Source: CAVZCK01 sp963798805 (GTDB lineage Bacteria > Pseudomonadota > Alphaproteobacteria > Rhizobiales > Rhodomicrobiaceae). Taken from it: DNA of 64,000 bases. A model generated the notes under the pieces. The model was not told the DNA's origin. It did not search any database and saw only the letters and a list, made by a program, of their open reading frames with translations. Made by a program: the position numbers and the translations under genes. The DNA lies in contig CAWCVC010000015.1 of NCBI GenBank assembly GCA_963798805.1, forward strand, positions 357,155 through 421,154, written 5' to 3'. Position 1 is the stretch's first letter. Each line of letters opens with the position of its first letter. Below, piece after piece: positions 9,522-19,149 of the stretch.

Positions 9522-9540
9522 TGTGGACCATCGGTCCACA
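9522..9540. promoter_or_regulatory. Palindromic operator between the monooxygenase and tetR relics
   Basis: TGTGGACC and GGTCCACA form a perfect inverted repeat around ATC, extendable by one G/C pair to 9521-9541. It sits midway between the divergent starts (9452 and 9579), where a TetR dimer would bind. The site itself is intact although both genes are broken. Confidence 0.65.
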
Positions 9541-9578
9541 CGATAGTGTATAGGACATAGCATGGGTTGGTCAACCCC

Positions 9579-10182
9579 ATGAGTCGCCGGCTTGAAAAAC
9601 TGGATAGCGAACGCCAGCGGCGCCTGTTCGAGAGCGCCGCGGAGGAATTTGCCGCGCATGGCTTCGACGGCGCCTCGCTCAATCGCATCCTGGAAAAATC
9701 CGGGATGAGCAAAAGCTCGCTCTATTATTATTTCGACGACAAAGCCGATCTGTTCACGACGCTGATCGAGCGATCCCTGACGGTCCTCTTCCGAGAGATC
9801 GGCGGCTTCGATCCCGAAACGCTCACGGCCGAGACGTTCTAGAGCACCTTCGAGGAGCTCTACAAGCGCGCTGTCGCCGTCGTCGGCAGGAATGCCTGGC
9901 TCGTGCAGTTCGGCGGCATGTTCTATCGGCTGCGCGGCGATCCCAGGCAAAGATTCGGCGACCGGGCGCATCTTTCAGGTGGCGCGTGATTGGGTCACGA
10001 TCATCCTCAAGCACGGCCAAGCCCTTGGTGTGGTGAGGACCGACCTGCCGCAATCACTGCTGATCGATTCAACGATGTCGCTTTTGGAGTCGCTCGATCG
10101 CTGGGTGGTCTCGCATTGGAGCGAGCTTGAGCCCGCAGAGAAAGCCGTCATGCCGCGAAAGCACATCGCGCTGTTCCGCTGA
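9579..10182 (+). pseudogene. TetR-family regulator gene with an internal stop and a frameshift
   Basis: The start MSRRLEKLDSERQRRLFESA leads into a clear TetR helix-turn-helix (GASLNRILEKSGMSKSSLYYYFDDKADLF, residues about 30-58). An in-frame TAG at 9840-9842 interrupts it; the same frame continues STFEELYKRAVAVVGRNAWL, then shifts near 9945 into RIFQVARDWVTIILKHGQAL and ends at 10182. It would have controlled the divergent monooxygenase. The TTG at 9567 is a weaker start. Confidence 0.82.
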
Positions 10183-10224
10183 CTGCTCTCGACCGAAGCG
10201 GCGCTAACCGTAGCAGACAATCTG

Positions 10225-10383
10225 CTATAGGCAGTCGCGTTCTACTCTTGGCTCTGCCTCGTTCTCGCCGGCGTAAAGTTCCACGGCGAAAATCACCGCA
10301 CTCTCTCCCTTCACGGCTTGGTCGAGCCATCGGAGAAAAACGGTAGAGTCGAGATGTGGCGCGGTGACTTTAGGCGCGAACAT
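10225..10383 (-). CDS. Short ORF sharing a motif with the remnant at 13434-13480
   Basis: The minus strand encodes 52 residues, MFAPKVTAPHLDSTVFLRWL followed by DQAVKGESAVIFAVELYAGE, ending at 10225. I do not recognise a family. The segment FLRWLDxxxKGExAV occurs again in degenerate form at 13434-13480 on the same strand, so this is probably a fragment of a repeated accessory gene. No strong ribosome site precedes the ATG. Confidence 0.35.
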   Translation of the reverse strand: MFAPKVTAPHLDSTVFLRWLDQAVKGESAVIFAVELYAGENEAEPRVERDCL

Positions 10384-10502
10384 ATCCGTTTCCGCCGCTT
10401 TCGTTTGGCGGTGCCTTACGAGTTCGGCCGTGGCTCCGTTTCCATACCCCGCTCATCGAACTGGACAGGCAGATCTCCCGCATCCAGCTCTCGGACAAGA
10501 CA

Positions 10503-11120
10503 TCACGCCTTCACCCACGGCTGGTCGCTTCCTCGCGCAGTTAGGCGTACGAGCCCGAAGTGCCCGTAGAGATGCGGAAGTGGATAGGTCCCGCCCCTGC
10601 GTCGCCTGACCTTGTGCTTGGCCCGCAACCACCGGCGCAACCGCACGGCGGTGTAGTTGTCGAGCGCCCGGTATGCTTTGCTGACATATCCCACTCGAAA
10701 GTAGTTGGCCCAGCCTCGCAGTACCCGGTTCAACTTACCCACCCCCCATGCGGTGTCCTGCCAAGTGCCCGCTCGGTCGGTCAGCGCGTGGATCGTCTCG
10801 ACCGCGCGCCGGATCGCCTTCTTTGACGGCCGGTGGCCCAGATTGGCCTTGCCGGTCCTCGCCGAATACATCCGCCCGAACGTCCAGCCCAGAAAGTCGA
10901 ACTCCTTCTCCGGCACTTTACAGATGCGTGTCTTCTCCTCGTTGACCGTCAGCTTCAGCCTGCCCATGATCTCGCGCAGATGCCGCAGGGCCTCCTCGGC
11001 CTTGCCGTACCGGCACAGGATCACAAGGTCATCGGCGTAGGTCACGATCCGGCTGCACAGGCTTCGCTCCAACCCGAGCTTCTTCCATCCCAGCACGAAC
11101 CGGCAAAGGGTTAGACTACA
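10503..11120 (-). pseudogene. Group II intron reverse transcriptase/maturase, C-terminal part
   Basis: The frame carries the reverse transcriptase catalytic segment RIVTYADDLVILCRYGKAEE (YADD metal-binding motif), then TRICKVPEKEFDFLGWTFGR and the maturase domain X (GVGKLNRVLRGWANYFRVGY), ending HFGLVRLTARGSDQPWVKA. About half of a normal intron-encoded protein (palm-proximal and finger regions) is missing. Upstream it meets the plus-strand monooxygenase relic near 11120-11145. I could not identify an intron domain V downstream. Non-functional fragment. Confidence 0.8.
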
Positions 11121-11145
11121 TCCGCCAACCCACCATGAATTTTTC

Positions 11146-12245
11146 GGGCTAGTTGCCTGCGATGGGGCAAGAAGCCAGGTTCGCAAGCTGCTGGGCCTCG
11201 ACTTCGCTGGCGGGACTTACGACGCTGAATTCATGCTGGCCGGTGTGAACGTCAGCTGGGATCTGCCACAAGATCAAGTGCAGCTCTTTCTGAGCAACAA
11301 GAGCATTGGCATGTTCTTCCCGATGAAAGGTGACAAAATCTCTCGCGTCATAATGCTGAATGAGAACAAGGCGGGTTTAGGCGACGTTCGCGAGCACCTC
11401 ACCACGGAGGAGCCGCTGTCGCTGGACGAGGTCCAGGCGAACTTCAGCGATGCGGTTAAGCGCGAGCTTACGATCCACAACGCGACCTGGCTCAGCCGCT
11501 ACCACGTTCACCACAGAAGCGTCGAACGCATGCAAGTGGGACCCGTTTTTCTTGCTGCGATGCCGCCCATATTCATAGCCCAGCGGGAGGCCAGGGCATG
11601 AACACCGGCCTTCAGGACTCCGCAAATCTGGCCTGGAAGATCGCAGCCGTCCTCAAGCATAAAGCCCCGGGCGACATCCTCGATACCTATCATGCCGAGC
11701 GCTGGCCCGTTGGACAGAAGATATTGCACTTTTCTGATCGTCTCTTCAGCGTCGCAATTTCCTTCGGGCCCTTCCTGACGGCCGTCCGGAACTTGGCATT
11801 GATATTCGTGTCCAAATTGATCATGGGCACTCATTTCGGACGGCGCCGCATGTTCGGTTTCATGTCCCAGCTGGACATCCACTACCACCCGAACGCAGTG
11901 GTTTCGAGCGCACTGAATTCCTCTCGTGCACGCAAGCGCGTTATTGCCGGTCGCCGAGCTCCGGACGCGCCCCTTAAGGAGTGCAGCAGCCTCCTTGATC
12001 TCATGAGGGGCTATAAGTTCACGTTGTTCGTGATGTCGAAAGCACCAATTTCCCGAGGAGAGCAGATGCAGTTCGAACGCCGCTGGCGCGCCACTCAACG
12101 TCTCGGATCAGACGCCGATATTCACTGGATCGACACTGAGAGAAGCCCGCTGTCGATCAAACGCTATGAGGTCGATGATATTCTGATTTCACTCGTCCGG
12201 CCTGACGGATATATCGGATTTCGATGCGATTACCTTTCGCGTTGA
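11146..12245 (+). pseudogene. FAD-binding aromatic hydroxylase-type monooxygenase, truncated and frameshifted
   Basis: The first piece reads LVACDGARSQVRKLLGLDFA, a mid-protein segment of the PheA/TfdB/MhpA class. It continues to VGPVFLA near 11556, where one G is missing. In the restored frame the second FAD motif GDAAHIHSPAGGQGMNTGLQ appears, followed by a normal C-terminal half (DSANLAWKIAAVLKHKAPGD to SLVRPDGYIGFRCDYLSR). The N-terminal Rossmann part is missing at the junction with the intron RT fragment. It would have hydroxylated a phenolic ring using NAD(P)H and oxygen. Confidence 0.85.
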
Positions 12246-12300
12246 TTGCAGCGGCGTGTCCATCTTGAGGGGCGCATGGAGGGGTCGGCCATATCGGTTA

Positions 12301-13430
12301 AGCAGGTTTGTCCGGCCTGGCCAACAGATGCCGGTTGTGATTTTGTCTTTCCAATGATTTGCGGGGTAAGACATGGCTGGCAAATCGCCGGTGGCGGCGA
12401 CGGACGAGCAGAAAACGGCGCTGAAAGCTTTAGCTGGCGGTGCGGATCGCGCCGAGGCGGATCGGGCGCGCGCTATTCTGCTAACGCTTGATGGCTGGAC
12501 CAGCAGCCGGATCGCGCAGGCATTTGGGGTGCGCGAGGATACGGTTCGGCTTTGGCGCAGCGACTTCATGCGCGGCGGGATCGATGCGCTGAAGGCGAGC
12601 GTTGCTTCGGGACCAATGCCGTTGAAGGCGCAGGCCGCGCTGAGAGTTGCCGGACCACTTCTGTCGCAGCCGGTGGCGGACCGAACGAACTGGACGCTTG
12701 CCCGTCTTGCCGATGAGATTGCAGCCCGGGAAAACATCTCGATCTCTCGCTCGCAACTCTCCAAAGTGTTGCGCAAAAAAGGGGATTCCGTTTTCGGCGA
12801 CCACGACACACACTGAAGGGCCGCCAGATCGCGAACGAGATTGATCGTGTCGGTCTGCGGCTCAAGCTGCGCAAAGCCCAGGCTGAGGCCGGCGATATCG
12901 TTCTCCTGTTCGCCGACGAAAGCGAGGCGCTGACGCATCCCTATTTGGCGCGAGCCTGGGCTAAGCGTGGCGCCGATCTCCGCGTGCCGGCCCCTGGACA
13001 ATCCAAGAAAGTCGCCATGATGGGCGCGCTTGACTGGTTGGGCCGCAGGTTGATCGTCGCCACCTCCCGCAGCAAGCGCAGCACCGACTTCATTGCCTTG
13101 CTGCAAACCCTCGATTTTCTCTACGGCCCCAAGCCTGGAATTCCGAGCAAGCCCGTCGTGATCGTGCTCGACAACGGCCCAATCCATACCAGCAAGGCAA
13201 CGCGGGCGGCACTTGCTGCCCGCGAGCATTGGCTCACCGTCGAATGGCTGCCCAAATATGCGCCCGAACTCAACGACATCGAGGTTGTCTGGCATGATCT
13301 CAAAGCCCATCATCTCGCGCACCAGACTTTCACCGATGCTGAAACCCTCGATGCCGCTATCCACCAAGCCGTCGTGGCCTTGAACGCAGAACGAGGTCGC
13401 GATCCGTTGGGCAACCAGAGAATCTCTGCT
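12301..13430 (+). mobile_element. IS630-family insertion sequence (1130 bp)
   Basis: Ends match as inverted repeats: AGCAGGTTTGTCC on the left and, inverted, AGCAGAGATTCTC on the right. TA dinucleotides at 12299-12300 and 13431-13432 are the duplicated target, as expected for IS630/Tc1-mariner elements. It carries one frameshifted transposase gene. Confidence 0.85.
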
Positions 13431-13433
13431 TAA
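12373..13433 (+). CDS. IS630 transposase, read through a -1 frameshift
   Basis: Frame one (MAGKSPVAATDEQKTALKAL, HTH DGWTSSRIAQAFGVREDTVR) ends at 12816. The catalytic part lies in the -1 frame: LLFADESEA, VVIVLDNGPIHTSKA and LPKYAPELNDIEVVWHDLK give the D-D-E triad. The two join at a run of six A and four G (about 12775-12784), where a -1 shift gives RKKRGFRFRRPRHTLKGRQ, a natural sequence for this family. This may be programmed or transcriptional slippage, known in several IS630 members, or a fixed mutation. The TAA stop uses the TA of the target site. Confidence 0.82.
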
Positions 13434-13480
13434 CACCGCGATCTCTCCCTTCGTGACTCGGTCGAGCCACCGGAGAAAAG
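13434..13480 (-). repeat. Diverged second copy of the FLRWLD-type coding remnant
   Basis: On the minus strand this reads FLRWLDRVTKGEIAV, matching FLRWLDQAVKGESAV of the ORF at 10225-10383; the DNA similarity covers 10294-10339. The match stops just beside the IS630 right end, suggesting the IS inserted into this sequence. A stop lies immediately upstream in frame. From 13481 to 13654 I see nothing further. Confidence 0.5.
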
Positions 13481-13654
13481 CGCCTCAATAAGGTCGCTCG
13501 CACCGCCCTCACGACGGGAGAGAGCACGTCGGCAAACAGACGTTAAGCGGATAACGCTCCAAGGCACCTCGACCGCCGAAGTTGACCCACATCGGTCATC
13601 TTGAGCGCTCGAAATCCTAAGCGTCGCCCGTCGAACCGATCTCGTACGGCCTCT

Positions 13655-14602
13655 TCACTGAGGCGCTTTGCTGCCCCCCGCCGCGGTGATGATCGCGACG
13701 ATAATAGCGCCGGTAAGCACCAGGCGAATGGCGGCGCTGACGCCGAAGGTGTTGAGCATGGTCTGCAGCAGCACCAGAAATAGCGATGCTCCCCAGATCC
13801 CGGCGACATTGGCCCGGCCGCCCGCCACCGACGTGCCGCCGATCACCACGACCGCGAGCGATGCGAGGAGATATTCATTGCCAATATCGACATTGGCTCC
13901 GCGGAAATACCCCGCCAGCAGCGCACCGTCGATGCCGCCAAGCGCGCCGGACAGCGTGTAGGTCAGGAAGCGGATGCGCCCGACTTTCACGCCCGCCAGC
14001 CAAGCCGCCCGCATGTTCTGGCCGATCGCGAGAACCGAGCGTCCGTAGATCATGCGCTGCAGCGCGATGCCCGCACCGACGGTGAAGAGAACAGTGAGGA
14101 TGGCAAGGATGGGAACGCCGAAGAGCTGCAAATTGGTGAAATCGGCAAAGCCGGGCGGCGGCTTGATCTGCAGGCCGCGGCCATAGCTGATATCGGCCGA
14201 CTGAATGATGAAGCTCGCCGAAAGTGTGGCGATGATCGGCGGAATGTGCAGCGCCCAGATGAGAAAATAGTTCGCCGCCCCGATCGTCATCCCACAGGCA
14301 AGCGCCGCAAGAAGTCCGACCGGAACCATCGCATCGCTGCCATCCATGACTTTCATCGCCACAGCGCTGGCAAGGCCGATATTGGCGGGCAGCGAGAGAT
14401 CGACATTGCCTGGGCCAAGCGTGATGACGAACATCTGGCCGGTGCCGACGATGACGGTGAAAACCGCCAGCGACAGCGCCGCGGTGATCATACCGCCCGC
14501 GCCTTGGCCGCCGGTAAACGTGACGGTGGCCAGCCAAACCACGATGGCCCCGAGAAAAGACCATGGCCAGGGCTTGGCGAATAGCGTCTTCAGCGGCTCC
14601 AT
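13655..14602 (-). CDS. Sugar-type ABC transporter permease (CUT2, second permease)
   Basis: This 315-residue integral membrane protein has about nine hydrophobic segments and belongs to the RbsC/BPD_transp_2 family. It carries the family's conserved EAA-like interior (IALQRMIYGRSVLAIGQNMR, LAGVKVGRIRFLTYTLSGAL) and the late glycine-rich loop LAVVVIGGTSVAGGRANVAG. It pairs with the permease encoded just upstream to form the translocation pore. It is the last gene of a four-gene minus-strand operon (binding protein, ATPase, permease, permease), spaced by a few bases. It looks intact. Confidence 0.9.
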   Translation of the reverse strand: MEPLKTLFAKPWPWSFLGAIVVWLATVTFTGGQGAGGMITAALSLAVFTVIVGTGQMFVITLGPGNVDLSLPANIGLASAVAMKVMDGSDAMVPVGLLAALACGMTIGAANYFLIWALHIPPIIATLSASFIIQSADISYGRGLQIKPPPGFADFTNLQLFGVPILAILTVLFTVGAGIALQRMIYGRSVLAIGQNMRAAWLAGVKVGRIRFLTYTLSGALGGIDGALLAGYFRGANVDIGNEYLLASLAVVVIGGTSVAGGRANVAGIWGASLFLVLLQTMLNTFGVSAAIRLVLTGAIIVAIITAAGGSKAPQ

Positions 14603-14605
14603 CGG

Positions 14606-15583
14606 TCAGCCCTCCCTGCGGCTGATGAGCGCCCGGGCCGCGAGCACTATGATCAGGATCGCACCGTTGGCGGCCACCTGCCAATCGGGCGGAATGTGCA
14701 TAAAGGTGAGGAGCGGAGAGGCGGCAAGAGCCATGGTCAGGGCGCCGATCACGGCGCCGATCGGCGAGACCCGGCCGCCAGCGAATTCGCCGCCGCCCAG
14801 GATCACGCCGGCGATCGATAAGAGCGTATAGCCATTGCCGATATTGGCGTCGGCGGAGGTGGTGATGCTGATGAGCGTCATGCCCGAGAGCACGCCAAAC
14901 AGACCGGCCAGTGCGAACAGAACCAGCTTGGTCTTCAGCAGCGACCAGCCGGCTCGCGCCAGCGCCGTCGGATTGCCGCCTGACCCACGCAGGATCGCGC
15001 CGTAGGAGGTTCGCATCAGGCAAAAATGGACGATGACCCCGATTGCGACCGCCGCCAGGATCGGCAGCGGCACCCAAGGAGGCTTGAAGGAGGCCATGGA
15101 GAGCAGCCAGCCAGGCGCCTTGCCGCCGGGCTTCGGCAGGATCAGGATCGCAAGGCCCTGCCAGATAAAGCTCATGCCGAGCGTTACTACGATCGAGGGC
15201 AGATCGCGCAGATAGATCAACGCCCCGAGCGCTGCGTAAACACCGATGGCGCCAACCAGCACGGCGATGCCCAGGAGCGGCGTGTCGTTCAGCCATGTGG
15301 CGGTGACGCAGCCGACGAAGCCGACAAACGGGCCGATGGACAGATCCAGTTCGTTGCCGGTGATGACGAACATCTGCGCGACAGTCGCAAGCGCGATCGG
15401 GATTGCGAGGTTCAACATCAGGTTGAACCCGAAATAGCTGATCGCGCGCGGATTGAGATAGGCGATTGCGGCGAGGACGAGCCCAAAGGATAGTGCCGGC
15501 AGCAAGGCGCGAATGATCCTGGCCGGGGCGATCGAAACCGGCGGCCGCGCCGGCACTCCCTCTTCGAGCAGCGCCCCTTTCAT
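14606..15583 (-). CDS. Sugar-type ABC transporter permease (CUT2, first permease)
   Basis: This 325-residue RbsC-like permease begins with a 25-residue cytoplasmic tail, then hydrophobic helices. GNELDLSIGPFVGFVGCVTA is the classic RbsC signature (GIDLSVG). Later come LRGSGGNPTALARAGWSLLK and LLSIAGVILGGGEFAGGRVS. It starts one base after the ATPase stop and ends three bases before the next permease, so translation is tightly coupled. Two different permeases suggest a heterodimeric pore, as in autoinducer-2 or xylitol-type systems; the substrate cannot be read from sequence. Confidence 0.9.
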   Translation of the reverse strand: MKGALLEEGVPARPPVSIAPARIIRALLPALSFGLVLAAIAYLNPRAISYFGFNLMLNLAIPIALATVAQMFVITGNELDLSIGPFVGFVGCVTATWLNDTPLLGIAVLVGAIGVYAALGALIYLRDLPSIVVTLGMSFIWQGLAILILPKPGGKAPGWLLSMASFKPPWVPLPILAAVAIGVIVHFCLMRTSYGAILRGSGGNPTALARAGWSLLKTKLVLFALAGLFGVLSGMTLISITTSADANIGNGYTLLSIAGVILGGGEFAGGRVSPIGAVIGALTMALAASPLLTFMHIPPDWQVAANGAILIIVLAARALISRREG

Positions 15584-15584
15584 G

Positions 15585-17057
15585 TCAGCTTGCGCCGCCG
15601 AACGAGGACTGGATGACCATCTCCTCCGTCAATTCGCTGCGGTCCAGATCGGCGACGATCCGTCCATTCTGAAAGATATAGACGTGGTCGCAATTGCTCA
15701 GTTCCTCTATTTCCGTGGTGTACCAAAGGAAGGTACGCCCGCCCCGCGCCTCTTGGCGAACCAGATCATAGACTTCCCGCTTGGTGCCGATGTCGACCCC
15801 GCGCATAGGGTCGTCCATCAGAACGATCTTGGCGTCGGACGCGAGCGCCCGCGCAAACAGCGCCTTCTGCTGGTTGCCGCCAGACAGCGAGAGAATGTTG
15901 TTGTCGATATTGGCGGTGCGGATGTTGATCTTCTTCTGCCAACCCCACGCGAGTTCGGCCTCACGCCGCGGCGAAATCAGCAGACCGGTCCGCAGGCGCG
16001 CCAGCGACCGGATGCCGATATTTTGCGCGATCGACCAATGCGGAAAAATTCCGTCCGCCTGCCGGTCGCCGGCAACCAGCGCCACCGGCGCGGTGACTTC
16101 GATGCCGGCCTTGCGCCGTGCCGCCGCGCTGAAGATGGCGAGCAGCAGATCGGTCTGACCGTGGCCGGAGAGGCCCGCAAGGCCTATGATCTCGCCTTCC
16201 TGAGCGACAAGCTCCACGCCATCGGACTGGCGCGCGGGGCGCGCGCGGACCCGCAAGGGGCGGCTTTCTCGTTTTCCGGGGACGGTTTTGCCGGACGTCT
16301 TGTCGGCAGATGCGGGGTTACCCATCGCCGCGACCAGCCTGTCGTGATCGAAGGCGCTCACCGCACCGCTCGCGGCGATCTTGCCGTCACGCATCACCAC
16401 AATTCGGTCGGCGTTTTGCAGCACCTCGCCGAGCAGATGCGAAATCAGAATGCAGCTTCTGCCGCTGGCGACGAACCGCCGGACGAAGGCCAAGAGCTGC
16501 CCCGAGGTGCGTGCGTCGAGCGAAGATGTCGGCTCGTCGAGGATCACCAGATCGAGCGGCGCCTGCGTGATGGTGAAGGCGCGCGCGACCTCCACCATCT
16601 GACGGCGGCCGATGGAAAGGTCCCGGACAATGTCAGAGGCGGCGATATTGTGGCCGGGAAATATTTCCGTGAGCTTGGCGGCGATAAGGTCGGAGGCACG
16701 GCGCCGCCAGGCGAAACCGCGCAGCGAGGGGTGGTTGATCCGCGTGTTCTCGGCGACGGAAAGGTTCGGGCAGAGCGAGAGTTCCTGGAACACGCAGCGG
16801 ATGCCGAGCTCCTGGGCTCGGCTCACCGAGTAGGCGTCCTGGACGGCTCCCGCGATGGTAATGCGGCCGCGGTCAGGCGCAAGGGTGCCGGCGAGCACCT
16901 GCACAAGCGTCGATTTCCCCGCCCCATTATGGCCGACGAGACCAACGCACTCGCCGGCCTTGACCGAAAAATCCACGTTCTCAAGCGCACGGACGGCGCC
17001 GAAATGCTTTTCGGCACCGTCCAGTTTGACGACAATCGCCGCGGCCTCCTGCGACAC
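15585..17057 (-). CDS. Sugar-type ABC transporter ATPase with two nucleotide-binding domains
   Basis: This 490-residue RbsA/MglA-type protein drives import with two fused ATPase domains. The first has Walker A GHNGAGKST (42-50), signature LSIGRRQMVEVARA (147-160) and Walker B VILDEPTSSLD (171-181). The second has a degenerate P-loop (GLSGHGQTDLL), which is normal for this family, a strong signature LSGGNQQKALFARAL and DDPMRGVDIG. It lies between the binding-protein and permease genes in one operon. Confidence 0.92.
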   Translation of the reverse strand: MSQEAAAIVVKLDGAEKHFGAVRALENVDFSVKAGECVGLVGHNGAGKSTLVQVLAGTLAPDRGRITIAGAVQDAYSVSRAQELGIRCVFQELSLCPNLSVAENTRINHPSLRGFAWRRRASDLIAAKLTEIFPGHNIAASDIVRDLSIGRRQMVEVARAFTITQAPLDLVILDEPTSSLDARTSGQLLAFVRRFVASGRSCILISHLLGEVLQNADRIVVMRDGKIAASGAVSAFDHDRLVAAMGNPASADKTSGKTVPGKRESRPLRVRARPARQSDGVELVAQEGEIIGLAGLSGHGQTDLLLAIFSAAARRKAGIEVTAPVALVAGDRQADGIFPHWSIAQNIGIRSLARLRTGLLISPRREAELAWGWQKKINIRTANIDNNILSLSGGNQQKALFARALASDAKIVLMDDPMRGVDIGTKREVYDLVRQEARGGRTFLWYTTEIEELSNCDHVYIFQNGRIVADLDRSELTEEMVIQSSFGGAS

Positions 17058-17109
17058 GGGGGCTCGCCTTAAAAAACGATGATCAACAAGCGCGCCGGGA
17101 CAGCGACGC

Positions 17110-18126
17110 TCATTTCTTCATATTGGCTTTGATCGCCTCGGTCGCCTCGGCCAGCGTGTATTCGTGGCTGGCAACACCGCCCTTGGGAATGGTGGGCAGC
17201 GCAGCTTCGAAGTCGTCCTGGGTGAAGGCGAGATAAGGCACGAGCAGATCATGCGGAATGTCCTTATGGCCATCGAGCACCTGCTGGGCGACCCAGAAGG
17301 CGAGGGTGGACACGCCCGGCGCGATCGAGGCCGACCAAGTGGTGTACCCGTCCTTGGCCTTCTGTTCCTTCCACCATTCCAGCTCATCCTGGCGGTTGCC
17401 CATGATGATGGTCGGGCGCGGCTTGCCGGCGGCTGCGAAGGCCTGGGCGGCGCCATAGCCGTCACCGCCCTGATCGACGATCCCGACGATCGCGGGAAGC
17501 GAGGGCAACACGGTCGCCACGGCTTTTTGCGCCGTGGTCTGGTCCCAGTCGCCGGTGACCGAAGCGACGATCTTGAACTCGGGATGAGCAGCGACGCCTT
17601 CGAGAATTCCGGCGTGGATCGCGTCATCGATCGAGGTGCCGGCGAGGCCGCGAATTTCGAGGAGATTCCCGCCCTTGGGCTGGAATTTCGCCATTTGCTC
17701 GACTTCCTGCTTGCCCATGTCCTTGAAGTCCACGACCACGCGATAGGCGCAAGGCTCGGTGACAATGCCGTCGAAGGACACCACGACAATGCCTGCGTCA
17801 CAGGCCTGCTCGACGGCGCCATTGAGGGCGTCGGGCGAGCCGGCATTGATGACGATCGCGTCATAGTCTTGCAGAATGAGGTTCTGAATCTGCGCCGCCT
17901 GCGTCGGCACTTCCTTGTCCGCCGTGGTGAACACATCGGCGGCGGCGACCACCTTGTCGGCAACTGCTTTCTTGGTGACGGCGTCGTAGCTCTTCAGCAT
18001 GGCCTGCCGCCAGGAATTGCCGGCGTAATTGTTGGAAAAGGCGATCTTCTTGCCGCTGGTGTCAGCCAGCGCGGTGCTCGACGCCAGCGCGGCGGCAAGA
18101 ATGCTTAACGTGAATGCTCGTTTCAT
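17110..18126 (-). CDS. Periplasmic sugar-binding protein of the CUT2 ABC transporter
   Basis: The chosen ATG (18126) gives 338 residues with a signal peptide (MKRAFTLSILAAALASSTAL, cleaved near ALA-DT) and AGGAAGG upstream. An in-frame ATG at 18144 is possible. The protein has the type I periplasmic-binding fold (Peripla_BP_4): KIAFSNNYAGNSWRQAMLKS, QIQNLILQDYDAIVINAGSP, then IVVVSFDGIVTEPCAYRVVV and the later WSASIAPGVSTLAFW. It captures the substrate for the permease pair. First gene of the operon; no adjacent LacI-type regulator is evident. Confidence 0.9.
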   Translation of the reverse strand: MKRAFTLSILAAALASSTALADTSGKKIAFSNNYAGNSWRQAMLKSYDAVTKKAVADKVVAAADVFTTADKEVPTQAAQIQNLILQDYDAIVINAGSPDALNGAVEQACDAGIVVVSFDGIVTEPCAYRVVVDFKDMGKQEVEQMAKFQPKGGNLLEIRGLAGTSIDDAIHAGILEGVAAHPEFKIVASVTGDWDQTTAQKAVATVLPSLPAIVGIVDQGGDGYGAAQAFAAAGKPRPTIIMGNRQDELEWWKEQKAKDGYTTWSASIAPGVSTLAFWVAQQVLDGHKDIPHDLLVPYLAFTQDDFEAALPTIPKGGVASHEYTLAEATEAIKANMKK

Positions 18127-19149
18127 CGCTGAAGCCTTCCTCATTGCAAAATCTCCCATTGAGTTCGGCCGCCGATTTTGCATCGGCGTACCGTTTCGCC
18201 ACGGCGTTAATCGACACCTCCTTCGCAACGCGCCCCTTCGGTGACGTGTTGCCGCCGTCGACCCCGGGTCTGCGGATATTGGCCAACGGCAGAACCATTT
18301 CCTCGAGAAGTTCGTTTTCTTGCTTGAAATTGGGGTGCGCCGAGCGCCCCCGCGATAACAAGACCTATGACACGCCGCGCTTGGCGAATCATCGTCGAAA
18401 CTCCTTCGCTTCCGCAAGAATTTTCGGGAACTTGGCGCGCAACGCGTCGGCTGCAAGACGTCATCGTTCGTCCTGCGCATTCGGGGTGAAGATGATGTCG
18501 CCGCCCCCCTCACATTAGCCCGTGGCCACTCATTAAGTGCGCGGCATGCGACGAGCCTGACGAACGTCTTGGAGCCCCGGAAACCGTTCGCGTATCGCAT
18601 GGAGGACACGAGCAACGTGCCCCGGGGCGTCGTTTCGCAGTAGCTGGAGCCAGGGTGTTCGCTGCTCGGCCAGAGCGGCGTGTAAGAGTGGCGCTTGACG
18701 CCGCCAGGGCTGCTTGGATGCGAACGCTTATTTCGTTGGCCCGATGGACTGATATGATGCACTTGCGGCGTTTGACAGCCGCTGCTGAATATCAGGTGCA
18801 CGCCGGCCGTGTCTGCAGCTGAGGGGTCAGCCGTCATCCCGTCCCAGAGGCAGGTGGCGCCTCGAAGCGGCCCTCCGGTTCGTATCCGCCGCAGCAAAGA
18901 TGAAGAACAAACGCTTGCACGTCAATGCTGTGCCATTGACGACTGCAACACCTCCAGTCATGATGCCCGTGTCGAAAAAGAGCGCGCCGGCACGGTAAGC
19001 CCGGCTCCGTCCCCAGCGGACAACTCTGCGCCCCTGCTTACCTGCTTAGGGGACCCAGGACAAGCGTGTCGGTGATCCGACGGGCGTGTTGGGGTATGCG
19101 CGGAATGAGGCGCGGCGATTGATCTCCAACAAGCCTTTTAACGGCGACA
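18127..19149. other. About 1 kb without a convincing gene
   Basis: On the minus strand just upstream of the binding-protein gene, 18150-18330 translates to natural-looking text (NELLEEMVLPLANIRRPGVD, AVAKRYADAKSAAELNG) in one frame, and 18330-18420 in another (MIRQARRVIGLVIAGALGA). It may be a decayed gene with frameshifts. I cannot name it. From 18480 to 19149 I see only short unconvincing frames. The operon promoter should lie near 18160-18250. Confidence 0.4.

Noticed and set aside
12189..13436. 415-codon minus-strand frame
   Set aside because: It covers both a pseudogene end and the IS630 transposase on the other strand; the transposase has clear DDE motifs while this frame has none.
17110..18897. 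Extended 595-codon form of the sugar-binding protein
   Set aside because: The signal peptide and ribosome site place the start at 18126; the upstream extension is Arg/Ser-rich and unnatural.
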